A DNA stretch of 64,000 nucleotides, from contig NZ_CP117866.1 in the NCBI RefSeq assembly GCF_028736035.1, positions 186,001 to 250,000 of the forward strand, in the 5' to 3' direction. The first letter of the stretch is position 1; each line of letters starts with the position of its first letter. This DNA is from Streptomyces sp. T12 (GTDB taxonomy: Bacteria; Actinomycetota; Actinomycetes; Streptomycetales; Streptomycetaceae). Of the stretch, positions 32,543-41,953 are shown in pieces. A program made the position numbers and the translations under genes. Under the pieces are notes generated by a model that had not been told where the DNA came from, did not search any database, and saw nothing but the letters and a program-made list of their open reading frames with translations.

Positions 32543-33918
32543 GCCCCCTGATCGACTGAGGGCTTCCGGATCCCGGGGATCAACTCCGGTACGGCCACGG
32601 GCCGTCCCGTCTCGAAGCACTGATTGGCGGCGAGCCCGACGGCCAGGGCCAGCGCGCCGTCGCGTTCGGTGGCCGTGGGATGCGCCACCGCGGGTGCCTC
32701 CGTCCCCGAGTCGGCCGTCTGCGCGGGATCGACGGGGCCGAAGAGGGCGTCCAGCATGCGCGGATCGCCCCCGCCGTGCGCCTCGTGGGCGGTCACGAGC
32801 CCAACGTCCACCGGAGGCCGCCACAGCGGACGCAGCGTGAGCCGGGCGCCGCCCGCGTGCTCGGCGGCCGTGTCCCCGTGCACCGCACCGCTGCCGGAGC
32901 CGATCCGGGCCCGGGGCGGCTGCCAGCGGCTCTCCTCCACCTCGAGTTCCAGCCGTCCCGCACTGCCGTTGAACATGACCCGGTAGCCCTCCCACGGCGA
33001 GTACGCGGTGAGGTGATACGTCATCGTCGCGCCCCCGGCATACCGCACGAGGACGGCCATGTCGTCCTCGATGGAGACGGGCCCGCCGAACACGTTGCGG
33101 TCACGCACGTACCCGTCGTCCCGCTCGGCGTCGAGATAGAGGGCCCGCAGCGTGTCGTTGGCCGCAAGGTCCAGGGCGAAGGGGTCGTCGGCGGCCTGGT
33201 CGGCGCCGTGGGCGCGGTCGTAGTCCCGGCGCAGCCCGTGGCGTTCGCCCGCGGCGGGGCCGTAGAAGCCGAGCCGCCCGTAGCCGAAGACGTCCCTCGG
33301 CTCGTCCGCGAGCCACCAGTTGACCAGGTCGAAGTGGTGGCCTGACTTGTGCACCATCAGGCCGCCGCTGTTGCGCTTGTCCCGGTGCCAGCGGCGGAAG
33401 TAGTCGGCGCCGTGGCGTACGTCGAGCAGCCACTCGAAGTGGACGGAGAGGATCTCGCCGATCGCGCCGTCGGCGAGCAGGTCGCGGACCTTCTCGTGCA
33501 CGGGGTTGAAGCGGTAGTTGAAGGCGACGGTGAGGGAGTTGCCGGTGTCCCGGACCGTGTCGAGGATGCGGGCGCAGCGCTGCGCGTCCACCGTCATCGG
33601 TTTCTCGGTCACGACGCGGCAGCCCGCTTTCAGCGCAGGGACGATGTAGCGATCGTGTTCCGCGTCGACGGTGGTGACGACGACCTCGTCGATGTCCTCT
33701 GTGGCGAGCATGTCGGTGAAGCGGTCCGGCGCCCACTGGGTGGCGGCGGGTGCGCCGGCCTCGGCCAACAGCCGGTTGTGGAAGGCCATCCGGGTGGGGC
33801 TGGGGTCGCAGAGGGCGGCGACGAGGTGGCCGGGGCGTTCGGCGAGGGCCCGGGTGAAGGTCTGGGCGCGGTGGCCGGTGCCGACAACGGCGGCGCGGCG
33901 GTGCGGAGTTCGGCTCAT
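32524..33918 (-). CDS. Gfo/Idh/MocA-family oxidoreductase
   Basis: 464 aa. N-terminal Rossmann fold (AAVVGTGHRAQTFTRALAER) and the catalytic-lysine motif VTEKPMTVD at about residue 105. The substrate domain has HKSGHHFDLVNWWLADEP, in which the His/Asp pair fits the family. Predicted to oxidise or reduce a sugar or inositol derivative using NAD(P). It ends convergently, overlapping the DUF35 gene by 19 bases. No sugar transporter is adjacent; it may be transcribed alone. Length is somewhat above the family norm because of an insertion around residues 220-250 (RAHGADQAADDPFALDL). Confidence 0.88.
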   Translation of the reverse strand: MSRTPHRRAAVVGTGHRAQTFTRALAERPGHLVAALCDPSPTRMAFHNRLLAEAGAPAATQWAPDRFTDMLATEDIDEVVVTTVDAEHDRYIVPALKAGCRVVTEKPMTVDAQRCARILDTVRDTGNSLTVAFNYRFNPVHEKVRDLLADGAIGEILSVHFEWLLDVRHGADYFRRWHRDKRNSGGLMVHKSGHHFDLVNWWLADEPRDVFGYGRLGFYGPAAGERHGLRRDYDRAHGADQAADDPFALDLAANDTLRALYLDAERDDGYVRDRNVFGGPVSIEDDMAVLVRYAGGATMTYHLTAYSPWEGYRVMFNGSAGRLELEVEESRWQPPRARIGSGSGAVHGDTAAEHAGGARLTLRPLWRPPVDVGLVTAHEAHGGGDPRMLDALFGPVDPAQTADSGTEAPAVAHPTATERDGALALAVGLAANQCFETGRPVAVPELIPGIRKPSVDQGAQVQAR

Positions 33919-34094
33919 TGTGGTGGCCTTTCCCCTCGGCCGCCCGGCCAGTCCTCAGCCACCGACCCGGTGTTCGGCCGACCACCGGTTCCATCATCGT
34001 TCCCGTCCTTCACAGGCAACGCACAAGCACCTCTTTCCGTCCTCCCGGAGTGAGGGCCCCGGGGACGTCCTGGGGCGAGTGGAAGGAGGGGCAC

Positions 34095-36866
34095 GTGATC
34101 CGTGCCCGGCGAATATGGGTCACCGCCTTGGCGGTCCTCGCGGTGGTGGGGGCGTCGCCCGGGTGGGCTCAGGCCCAACAGGCGTCCGAAGTACGGCCGT
34201 TAGCGGACTCGTCGGACAGCGGCGACGGTCTGCCGCCGGACTGGAGCATCACCGGTGAGGGATCCGCGCGCAAGCTGGTGTGGCGGTCCGACGAGCGGGT
34301 GCCGATGGGGAACGCCCGGGTCGAGTTCTACGCCGGTGACCAACTGCTCGGCCGTCCGGCGCCGGCGAAGGACGGGCGCACGTTCCGGCTCGGCCTCGAC
34401 GGTGTCCCGCCGGTCTCCGTCGAGGACCTTCAAGTACGGGCCGCAGGGCGCCGGTTGGACGCGCCCGAGGCCGGCACCGGTGGCGGTGGCCGCTCGGCGG
34501 TGACCGCCCCCCGGCAGCTGCCGGCGAACCAGGTCGACCCCGGCAAGCCGGGCGTGTACCGGACCGTCACCGGCGAGTACGACCTCGACCCGGTACGGCT
34601 GCCCGGTTTCGCCGAGCCGGTCGAGATGCGGGCCGTGGTCGTGGCGCCCAAGGGTGCCGACGGCCGCCGGCCGCTCGCCCTGTTCCTCCACGGACGCCAC
34701 GTCACCTGCTACACGCGGCAGGGCGAGATCAGCGGCGACTGGCCCTGCGCGGCCGGCTCCAAGCCGGTGCCGAGCCACCGCGGCTATCTGCGCGACCAGC
34801 GCCTGCTCGCCTCCCAGGGCTATGTGACGGTGTCGATCTCCGCCAACGGCATCAACGGCCAGGACTGGCGCGCCGAGGACGGCGGCGCGCAGGCCCGCTC
34901 GTCACTCGTACGCCGGCATCTCGCCCGCTGGGCCGGCTGGTCCGCCCACCCGGGCACCGCACCGGCGGCCGTACGGCAGGCACCCGGCGCCGATCTGTCG
35001 CGGGTGCTGCTGGTGGGGCACTCGCGCGGCGGCGAGGGCGTCAACCGGGCCGCGATGGACAGCCTTTACCCGCCGCCCGCGGACCAGGACGGTTATCACG
35101 GCCCGGTGCGCTGGCGGATCCGCGGCACCGTGCTCATCGGCCCGACGATCTTCGGCCAGAACCCGGTCGCGGATGTGCCGTCGATGACGATCCTGCCGGG
35201 CTGTGACGGCGATGTCTCCGATCTGCAGGGCGAGGTGTACGTCGACGGCACCCGCCGGGTCAGCCGCGGTGCCGCGCTGCACAGTGCCGTGTACATGGTG
35301 GGCGCCAACCACAACTACTTCAACAGCGAGTGGACGCCGGGGCAGGCCGAGGCACCCGCCGACGACGACTTCTGGACCGACGAGGAGGAGCGCGACCCGG
35401 TCTGCTCCCCCGGCACCAGGACCCGGCTGACCGCCGACCAGCAGCACAAGGCCGGCGCCACCTACATCGCGGCGGCGGCACGGCTGTTCGTCGCCGGGGA
35501 CGACCGGGTCCGTCCGCTGCTCGACGGCTCGGGCCGCCGTGCGCCGTCGGCCGATCCCGCGCGCGTTCTCACGCATGCGGTGGGCGCGCGGCGCGGCGCC
35601 GGGTTCCTTCCGGACGGCAAGGTCGGCGTGAGTGGAGGCCGACTGTGCTCGGCGGTGGATCCTTCCGCGGCCAAGGCCTGTCTGTCGTCGGAGACGGCCG
35701 GCGCCTCACCGCACTTCGCGCGGTGGGACACCGACCGCGAGCCCGGCCGCCGCGCGGTCGCGCTGCGCTGGTCCGCGGCGGGCTCCGCCGCACGGATCCG
35801 ACCGGACCGGCCGCTGTCCCTGGCGGGTGACAAGGCGCTGGCGCTGCGCGTCATCGTGCCGCCGAACAGCACCGGAACGCAGCTGGACGTCTCCGTCACC
35901 GACACCGCCGGACGGCAGCGAACCCTCGGCCGGGTCAAGGTCGACGGGCTGCCGGGGACGGAGCGGACCGCCTCGTACTGGGCGCGTGAGGTGCGCGTGC
36001 CGATCGGGTCGGACGATGCGGCCGCGCTCGACCTGCGCCACGTGAAGTCTCTGGAACTGACGCCGCGCACGGGGTCCGGACGGGCCTGGCTGATGGACGC
36101 CTGGGGCTGGCGGGCGGGCACACCGCTGGTGCGCGAGGCTCCGCTGCCCCGGGTCGACATCGGCCGGCTGACCGTCAAGGAAGGGGACTCGGGCGTACGG
36201 ACGTACCGGGTGCCGGTCCGGGTCTCGGGACACGGCAGCGGGCAGGTACGGCTGTTCGTCGCCGACCCGGACACCGGCCGGACCACGGACCGGCTGGTGA
36301 CGGTCCGGCCGGGCGCGCACGACATCGACGTACCGGTGAAGGTCGAGGGCAATCGCCGCTACGGCTACGACCTGGCGCACGACGTGTTCGTGAAGGCGGT
36401 CCGCGGCTCCGTCATCGGCGCGCACCGGGGCGGGGTGACCGTGGAGAACGACGATCCGGTGCCCTCGGTGTCCGTGACGCCGGTCGCCGACCGGGTGACC
36501 GAGGGGCAGCCGCTGAAGTGGCGGATCTCCTTGTCCGCGGTGGCCGACGCGGAGGTGAGCGGGCTGCTCACCGTGCTGCCGGTCACCGACGGTCCTGAGC
36601 TGTCGACGAAGGACGTCGACCCCCGCTGGCTCCTGGACAACACCGGTGCGTCGCCGGATCCGGAGCGGCCGTTGTCCAAGGTCGACGGTCTCTACCTGTG
36701 GGCGTCCGTCCAGCCGGGGCAGACCAGCACCGAGGTACAGGTGCCGACACTCAAGGACCAGGTGGCCGAGCCGGCCGAGTCGGTGCGCTTCCAGCCGGCC
36801 GACGACAACGGTGAGCCGCTGCCCGGCACGCCGGCGGTGACGGGCACGGTGCTGGACGCCCCGTGA
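34095..36866 (+). CDS. Secreted alpha/beta-hydrolase with C-terminal Calx-beta-like domains
   Basis: 923 aa. Signal peptide (RARRIWVTALAVLAVVGASP, cleavage after AQA). The alpha/beta-hydrolase core has oxyanion region ALFLHGRHVTCY, nucleophile elbow GHSRGG (Ser about residue 309) and HSAVYMVGANHNYFNSEW providing the likely catalytic His. Cysteines in CYTRQGEISGDWPC and CDGD suggest disulfides. The region about 500-680 is beta-rich, and about 690-920 contains Calx-beta-like repeats with VTVENDDPVPSVSV. GGAAGGAGGGG precedes the GTG. Substrate (ester, lipid or polymer) cannot be assigned; I know no characterised homologue by eye. Divergent from the oxidoreductase at 33918. Confidence 0.8.
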   Translation: MIRARRIWVTALAVLAVVGASPGWAQAQQASEVRPLADSSDSGDGLPPDWSITGEGSARKLVWRSDERVPMGNARVEFYAGDQLLGRPAPAKDGRTFRLGLDGVPPVSVEDLQVRAAGRRLDAPEAGTGGGGRSAVTAPRQLPANQVDPGKPGVYRTVTGEYDLDPVRLPGFAEPVEMRAVVVAPKGADGRRPLALFLHGRHVTCYTRQGEISGDWPCAAGSKPVPSHRGYLRDQRLLASQGYVTVSISANGINGQDWRAEDGGAQARSSLVRRHLARWAGWSAHPGTAPAAVRQAPGADLSRVLLVGHSRGGEGVNRAAMDSLYPPPADQDGYHGPVRWRIRGTVLIGPTIFGQNPVADVPSMTILPGCDGDVSDLQGEVYVDGTRRVSRGAALHSAVYMVGANHNYFNSEWTPGQAEAPADDDFWTDEEERDPVCSPGTRTRLTADQQHKAGATYIAAAARLFVAGDDRVRPLLDGSGRRAPSADPARVLTHAVGARRGAGFLPDGKVGVSGGRLCSAVDPSAAKACLSSETAGASPHFARWDTDREPGRRAVALRWSAAGSAARIRPDRPLSLAGDKALALRVIVPPNSTGTQLDVSVTDTAGRQRTLGRVKVDGLPGTERTASYWAREVRVPIGSDDAAALDLRHVKSLELTPRTGSGRAWLMDAWGWRAGTPLVREAPLPRVDIGRLTVKEGDSGVRTYRVPVRVSGHGSGQVRLFVADPDTGRTTDRLVTVRPGAHDIDVPVKVEGNRRYGYDLAHDVFVKAVRGSVIGAHRGGVTVENDDPVPSVSVTPVADRVTEGQPLKWRISLSAVADAEVSGLLTVLPVTDGPELSTKDVDPRWLLDNTGASPDPERPLSKVDGLYLWASVQPGQTSTEVQVPTLKDQVAEPAESVRFQPADDNGEPLPGTPAVTGTVLDAP

Positions 36867-36901
36867 CGCGCCGCCGGCCGGCCGTGACGTAGGTCAGCAG
36901 G

Positions 36902-37288
36902 TCAGGGCGTCAACGTGATGCGTATGCCGACTGTGCCGTGCACACCGCGGCGCAGTCGGCTGCCGAGCAGCGTGAGTCGGCCGGTGATCCCGTACTTGCG
37001 GGCGATGAGCCGGCGGTAGCGGGCACTGGTCGCCTCGTCGCAGATCTCGGCGGTCGCGGGGACCTGGTCGCCGGTGGGCCTGCCGCGCAGGTCGCAGGGG
37101 CCGACGAGGACGTCGCCGCGGGCCCGGATGCGCTTGACCTTCCAGGAGTCGGCGACCGTCCAGACGCCGAGTGCGTCCGAGTCGCGCACCACCCAGACCG
37201 GCGTGGCCACGCCTGTGCCGTTCTTGCGGTAGCTGGTGATGAGCAGGTACTTGCCCGCGCCGAGCTGCTCCAGCAACGTGTCGTCCAT
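36902..37288 (-). CDS. PPOX-class (F420/FMN) split-barrel oxidoreductase
   Basis: 128 aa. Begins LLEQLGAGKYLLITSYRKNG then VATPVWVVRDSDALGVWTVA and VKRIRARGDVLVGPCDLRG, the pyridoxamine-5'-phosphate-oxidase-like split barrel of actinobacterial F420-dependent or FMN-binding PPOX proteins. No membrane segment. It could reduce a cofactor F420-dependent substrate or bind flavin; the sequence does not decide. The ATG has no Shine-Dalgarno but TACACT ends seven bases upstream, suggesting a leaderless mRNA. Confidence 0.82.
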   Translation of the reverse strand: MDDTLLEQLGAGKYLLITSYRKNGTGVATPVWVVRDSDALGVWTVADSWKVKRIRARGDVLVGPCDLRGRPTGDQVPATAEICDEATSARYRRLIARKYGITGRLTLLGSRLRRGVHGTVGIRITLTP

Positions 37289-37382
37289 GGCGGGAAGTGT
37301 AGGCAGGGGGGTGCGGGTGCCGACCGGCGCCCTCGCCCCCCCCTGCTGTCGGGCAAGCCTCGCGACCCTCGCCCGTGCCGTC

Positions 37383-38567
37383 TCAGTCGAGTGCCGCCGC
37401 CATCCGCCGTACGCCTTCCCTGATCAGCTCCGGCGAGGTGGCCAGGTTCAGCCGTACGTGCCCGGCTCCCCCGGTGCCGAACGGGATCCCGGAGTTGAGT
37501 GCCACCCGGCCGCGGCGCAGGAAGACGTCGGCCGGGTCGACACCGTCGCCGAGGTCGAGGGCGCGGCAGTCGAGCCAGGCGAGGTAGGTGGCCTCGCCCG
37601 GGCGGTAGGTGATCGCCGGGAGGTGCTCGGCCAGGAGGTCGGCGAGCAGGCGCCGGTTGTCGTCGAGTGCGGACAGCAGGGCGTCGAGCCAGCCGGTGCC
37701 GTCACGCAGGGCGGCGGTGTGGGCTATGACGCCGAGGTGGCTGGGCCCGTGGCTGACCTCTTCGGGCAGGCGGGCCAGGTCGGCGGCGGCCGCGGGCCCG
37801 GCGATGGCCAGGGCCGCCTTGAGGCCGGCCAGGTTCCAGGCCTTCGACGCCGACATCAGCGACAGCCCGCTCTCGGCACCCGGGACGCTCAGGTACGGCA
37901 CGAACTCGGCACCGCCGGCGGTGATCGGTGCGTGTATCTCGTCGGTGACGACCCGCACGGCGTGGCGGTCGGCGAGGGCGGCCACGGCGGCCAGTTCGTC
38001 CGCGGTGTGCAGGGTGCCGGTCGGATTGTGGGGGCTGCACAGCAGGAAGGCGGCGCGCCGCCCGCCGGCGACCGCCCGCCGGAACGTTTCGTCAAGAGCG
38101 TCGAGGTCGATGCGCAGATCCACGCCCAGCGGGGCCTCGAGCACCCGCCGGTCCATGTGCCCGACGAACTGGTAGAACGGCGGATAGACGGGTGAGTTCA
38201 CCACGACCGCATCGCCCGGTCCGGTGACCAGTTTGAGCATCTCGACCACACCGAGCATCACGTCGGGCACGATCGCCGTCCGCTCCACGGCCGGCCCGTC
38301 CCAGCCCCACCGCTTGTCCGCGAACCCCGCCAAAGCCTCGGCGTAGCCGGTGCCCGCCGGGTAGCCGGTGTCGCCGAGTGCGAGGGCGTCGGTGAGCGCG
38401 CGGACGACGGGTTCGGCGAGCGGTACGTCCATCTCGGCCACCCACATCGGCAGCACGTCGTCGGGATAGGCACGCCACTTCATGCTCGTACGACATCGGA
38501 GACGGTCGAAGGCGAGTGCGCGAAAGGGGTTCGGTTCACCGGACGTCTCGTACGGGATCCTGGTCAT
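37383..38567 (-). CDS. MalY/PatB-type PLP aminotransferase (C-S lyase)
   Basis: 394 aa, fold-type I PLP enzyme. The PLP lysine is in [17 protein letters not shown], the Asp that contacts PLP nitrogen in VVTDEIHAP, and the SPHNPTG loop is conserved. The N-terminus RYRTSMKW-like segment ([28 protein letters not shown]) is diagnostic of the MalY/PatB subfamily, usually cystathionine beta-lyases. So cleavage of cystathionine or a cysteine conjugate to a thiol and pyruvate is expected. The ATG at 38567 has TATCTT eight bases upstream and no Shine-Dalgarno, again suggesting a leaderless transcript. Confidence 0.88.
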   Translation of the reverse strand: MTRIPYETSGEPNPFRALAFDRLRCRTSMKWRAYPDDVLPMWVAEMDVPLAEPVVRALTDALALGDTGYPAGTGYAEALAGFADKRWGWDGPAVERTAIVPDVMLGVVEMLKLVTGPGDAVVVNSPVYPPFYQFVGHMDRRVLEAPLGVDLRIDLDALDETFRRAVAGGRRAAFLLCSPHNPTGTLHTADELAAVAALADRHAVRVVTDEIHAPITAGGAEFVPYLSVPGAESGLSLMSASKAWNLAGLKAALAIAGPAAAADLARLPEEVSHGPSHLGVIAHTAALRDGTGWLDALLSALDDNRRLLADLLAEHLPAITYRPGEATYLAWLDCRALDLGDGVDPADVFLRRGRVALNSGIPFGTGGAGHVRLNLATSPELIREGVRRMAAALD

Positions 38568-38767
38568 GGGGCACAAAGATAGAGGCCTGTGCGGTGGCCG
38601 GGAACGGTGAGGACGGGGAGCGGTCGGTGGCGGGTGCGGCGCCGACGCAAGAACGATCACCTGTGCGGTGAACGCGGGCCTGCCGGGCCACGTATGGAGA
38701 GAGGGTGCTCAACTCCGGGAGGGCCCCGCGGCGTTCACGCCGCGCTGTACTGGTTCGGGAGCCCTGC

Positions 38768-40147
38768 ATGAGGCACGCACGACGACGTCTCGTCCGGCGA
38801 GTGACACGGCTGGCGGCCGTCGGCGGACTCCTCCTCGGAGGAACGATGGTCACACGCGCCGTGGCGAGCGAACCTCCCGACGGCTCCACTGGCCCGCACA
38901 CCTACGCCGCTCCGGCCACCGACACCGGCAGCGGTCTCGTCTCCCGCCTGGGCACTTCCCGTACGGCGGGCAGCTGGATCGGCTCCGACGGGAAGCCGGT
39001 CGTCGCGGTCACCGACGAGGAGGCGGCCGCCGAGGTGCGGCAGTCCGGCGCCGAGGCCAAGATGGTCGACCACAGCATGGACGAGCTGAAGTCGGCGACG
39101 TCGACGCTGCGTTCGGCGCCCCGCGTGGCCGGTACAGCGTGGGTCATGGACTACCGGTCCAACGAGGTGGTGGTACGGGGCGACAGCACCGTCTCGGCCG
39201 CCGACTGGTCCCGGATGACGAAGCTCGCGGACGGCATGGGCGGCTTCGTCCGCATGGAGCGCACCGAGGGCACGTTCACGACACGGCTCAACGGCGCACT
39301 GCCGCTGCTGTCGACCGCCGGGCGCTGTTCGGCCGGTTTCAACGTCACCGACGGACAGCGCGACTTCATCCTCACGGCCGGGCACTGCGGGCCGGACGGT
39401 TCCGTGTGGTTCGCCGACAACCGGGGCACCCAGCAGATCGGCCGCACCGTCAAGCAGAACTTCCCCGGCGCCGACTTCTCCCTGGTGGAGTACGCGAGCG
39501 GGGACGCGGGCGCCGGCGCCGAGGTCGTCTCCATCGGGGACGGCAAGGGTGTGCGGATCACGGGTCTGGCCGATCCGGCCGTGGGGCAGCGGGTGTTCCG
39601 CAGCGGCAGCACGAGCGGGCTGCGCGACGGTGAGGTGACCGCGGTCAACGCGACGGTCAACTACCCGGAGGGCACGGTCACGGGGCTCATCGAGACCAAC
39701 GTGTGCGCCGAACCCGGGGACAGCGGTGGTCCGATGTTCTCCGAGGGGATCGCGCTGGGGGTGACCTCGGGCGGCAGCGGCGACTGCAACGCGGGCGGCA
39801 CGACCTTCTTCCAGCCGGTGACGAAGGCGCTGGACTCGCTCGGCATGAAGCTGATCGTCGCGGCGCCGAGCGGCGCTGGTCAGCAGAACGGCTCGCCCGC
39901 TCCGACGCCGTCCGCGTCGGCCACGCAGAGCGCGATCGCGCCCGGTGCGGCATCGCCCGGCTCGTCGACCCCGATCGCCGGCGCCGATGCGTCGACCCTG
40001 CTGTCCCGGCTCGCGGACCCGAAGAACGTCGGCCCCGGGCTGCTGGTCATCGCGGGGAGCATGGTCGCGCTGGTGGCGGCCCGCTTCATCCGCGCGGAGC
40101 AGGACCGCAAGGCGTACCGGCGCCACTACTCGGCGACCTGGGGCTGA
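38768..40147 (+). CDS. Chymotrypsin-like serine protease with C-terminal membrane anchor
   Basis: 459 aa. N-terminal signal (RRLVRRVTRLAAVGGLLLGG), a propeptide to about residue 180, then a streptogrisin-type S1 domain with catalytic His in LTAGHCGPDG, Asp in GADFSLVEY and Ser in CAEPGDSGGPMF. Cysteines RCSAG/HCG and CAEP/DCNAG form the usual pairs. Unlike secreted streptogrisins it continues with a Ser/Pro/Ala/Gly linker and a C-terminal helix (VGPGLLVIAGSMVALVAARF) plus basic tail RAEQDRKAYRRHY, so it is predicted to stay attached to the membrane facing outward. The ATG at 38768 follows GGGAG. Confidence 0.88.
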   Translation: MRHARRRLVRRVTRLAAVGGLLLGGTMVTRAVASEPPDGSTGPHTYAAPATDTGSGLVSRLGTSRTAGSWIGSDGKPVVAVTDEEAAAEVRQSGAEAKMVDHSMDELKSATSTLRSAPRVAGTAWVMDYRSNEVVVRGDSTVSAADWSRMTKLADGMGGFVRMERTEGTFTTRLNGALPLLSTAGRCSAGFNVTDGQRDFILTAGHCGPDGSVWFADNRGTQQIGRTVKQNFPGADFSLVEYASGDAGAGAEVVSIGDGKGVRITGLADPAVGQRVFRSGSTSGLRDGEVTAVNATVNYPEGTVTGLIETNVCAEPGDSGGPMFSEGIALGVTSGGSGDCNAGGTTFFQPVTKALDSLGMKLIVAAPSGAGQQNGSPAPTPSASATQSAIAPGAASPGSSTPIAGADASTLLSRLADPKNVGPGLLVIAGSMVALVAARFIRAEQDRKAYRRHYSATWG

Positions 40148-40174
40148 CGGACGGGACCTGACGGGACCTGACGT

Positions 40175-40200
40175 GGCCGGCCCGCACCTCGGGGCCGGCC
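40175..40200. terminator. GC hairpin after the serine protease
   Basis: Stem GGCCGGCCC (40175-40183) and GGGCCGGCC (40192-40200) with an 8-base loop, 28 bases after the protease stop. No T-tract. Two direct copies of GGGACCTGACG-like sequence precede it (about 40153-40173). Confidence 0.5.
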
Positions 40201-40340
40201 GAGCGCCGGCTGAGGTCGGTGTGCGAGCCGAGGTCAGTGGGAGAGGGGCACTCAACGGGTCAGGAGTGCCCGGGAAGGTGTCGCCGAGGCGAGGCGATCT
40301 CGTCGGGGACGGCCGCTCGGGCCTTCGCCGATGCGAGTGC

Positions 40341-40526
40341 TCAGGCCGCCTTCGCCGGCTGCGGGACCGCGGCGGCCCACTCCAGGACGAGGCGCTGGTA
40401 CTCCTCGCGCTCCTCGACGCTCAGTGTCCCGCCCGCCCGGCGCCACAGCGCCCGGATCTCCTCGTTGACCTCGTCAGCCGATCGATCGGAGGCGAATTCA
40501 ACAGTGGTGGACATGCTGTGAAGCAT
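40341..40526 (-). CDS. Small acidic hypothetical protein
   Basis: 61 aa if started at the ATG at 40526, which has GGGAG four bases upstream, or 57 aa from 40514. Predicted all-helical (SADEVNEEIRALWRRAGGTL then VEEREEYQRLVLEWAAAV), acidic, no cysteine, no membrane segment. Codon use is strongly GC3-biased, which supports it as a real gene. I do not know a function; it is between a protease and a ROK regulator and does not share an obvious operon with either. Confidence 0.6.
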   Translation of the reverse strand: MLHSMSTTVEFASDRSADEVNEEIRALWRRAGGTLSVEEREEYQRLVLEWAAAVPQPAKAA

Positions 40527-40626
40527 AGAGCTCCCAAGGTGAAGGCGCCGTGAGTAAGCTCGCACAATACGGACATTTCAGACCGTGTTGCTGATCACGT
40601 CCATCTGTCAACGCGGGTCGAGGAGT

Positions 40627-41787
40627 TCAGGCGTCCGCCGCCCCGAGCACCAGCACCTGGATCGCGAGAACGGCGGCACCACGCGCCCAGTCGTGAAAGT
40701 CGGACACCTTGATCTCCAGGTCGATCGGGGCGGCCAGCGGGTGCCGATGGGCGCGGATGGTCTCCGTCACAGTCTTGCCGGCGACCTCCATCAGACCGAC
40801 CCCCTCTCCGGCGAGCAGGACCTTCTGCGGCAGCACGAAGTTGCCGATCTGGGCGACCAGGGTGCCCAGGGCGCGGGCCGCCTCCTCGATGACCCGGGAG
40901 GCCATCGGCTCGCCCGCCGCGGCGAGCTCGAGGATCTCCTCGTATGTGCGGTCACGGCCGGTGGCGGCCTGCACCTGGTAGCGGATGTTGGGGATGGTCA
41001 GCAGGGAGACGGCGCTGCCGCGGGCCCCGTCGGGAGTGAGCGGACCGTTGGGGTTCACGATCCAGTGCCGCCCGAAGCCCCGGTCCTCCTCGGCATACGG
41101 CACCCGCTTGCCGCACAAGACCAGCCCGTAGCCGATGCCGGCGCCGATGGTGAGGACGACGAAGCGGTCGAGGCCGCGGCCGGCGCCGAACCAGGTCTCC
41201 GCCTCGACGAGGGCGGCCACGTCGTTCTCCACGACGACCGGCAAGCCCGTGCGCTCCTCGACCAGTTCGGCGAGCGGGACGTCGCGCCAGTGCAGGAACG
41301 GGGACTCCCCGACCACGGCACGCTCCTCGACGAGACCGCCCACACCGATGCCGATGCCGGCGAGCCGGGGGTGGCTGCCGGCGAGTTCGTCGGCCATCTC
41401 CCCCAGCAGGTCCACGACCTCGGCGGGGTCGTGGGTGGCGAGGGGGCGGTCGTAGCGGGCGACGATCTCGCTCCGGAGGGTGGTGACGACGCCGTAGACC
41501 ATGTCATCGGTGATCTTGAAGCCGATGAAGGAGCGTGACTCGGCGACGACGTCCAGCGGCTGGGACGGCCGGCCCTGACGCACCTCCGCCGGGGCGCCCG
41601 CCTCGGGGACCTCGACGAGGAGGCCCGACTCGATCAGCGGTTTGGTCAGCCGGGTGAGGCTGCCCGCGGACAGATCGAGCCGCCGGGCGAGTTCGGTGCG
41701 CGACACCGGGCCGCCGAGGAGCACCTCGATCGCCACCGAGCGTTCACCGGGGCTGAGGGGAAGCCAGCTGGCGGCTACTGCGGTCAT
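40627..41787 (-). CDS. ROK-family transcriptional regulator (second copy)
   Basis: 386 aa. MarR-like winged HTH at about 15-65 (GPVSRTELARRLDLSAGSLT, RLTKPLIESGLLVEVPEAGA) and a ROK domain with GIGIGVGGLVEE, VVENDVAALVEAE and LTIGAGIGYGLV. The CXCGXXGC zinc motif is absent, as in the ROK regulator at the left end. It is divergent from a sugar ABC importer operon (41954-46442) and is the probable repressor or activator of it. Two direct copies of ACAAAAG (41820-41826, 41905-41911) and a CCAGGCC/GGCCTGG inverted repeat (41830-41862) lie in the 166-bp gap. Confidence 0.9.
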   Translation of the reverse strand: MTAVAASWLPLSPGERSVAIEVLLGGPVSRTELARRLDLSAGSLTRLTKPLIESGLLVEVPEAGAPAEVRQGRPSQPLDVVAESRSFIGFKITDDMVYGVVTTLRSEIVARYDRPLATHDPAEVVDLLGEMADELAGSHPRLAGIGIGVGGLVEERAVVGESPFLHWRDVPLAELVEERTGLPVVVENDVAALVEAETWFGAGRGLDRFVVLTIGAGIGYGLVLCGKRVPYAEEDRGFGRHWIVNPNGPLTPDGARGSAVSLLTIPNIRYQVQAATGRDRTYEEILELAAAGEPMASRVIEEAARALGTLVAQIGNFVLPQKVLLAGEGVGLMEVAGKTVTETIRAHRHPLAAPIDLEIKVSDFHDWARGAAVLAIQVLVLGAADA

Positions 41788-41819
41788 GGTCGTCAGGCTC
41801 CCACATGATTTTTTTCCCT

Positions 41820-41911
41820 ACAAAAGCAACCAGGCCAGTCTAAGCCGTTCGACAGGGCCTGGAGAAGATATCGGCACGCCTCTTGACGGGTGGATTCTTC
41901 CGCCACAAAAG
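41820..41911. promoter_or_regulatory. Divergent control region of ROK regulator and sugar importer
   Basis: Holds direct repeats ACAAAAG at 41820-41826 and 41905-41911, an inverted repeat CCAGGCC (41830-41836)/GGCCTGG (41856-41862), and a TTGACG hexamer at 41883-41888 on the plus strand. Candidate ROK binding sites and the importer promoter; the -10 is not clear. Confidence 0.45.
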
Positions 41912-41953
41912 TAAGTGGCCGAGGACGAGAGCCGCAGACGAGGGAGTCTCCCG

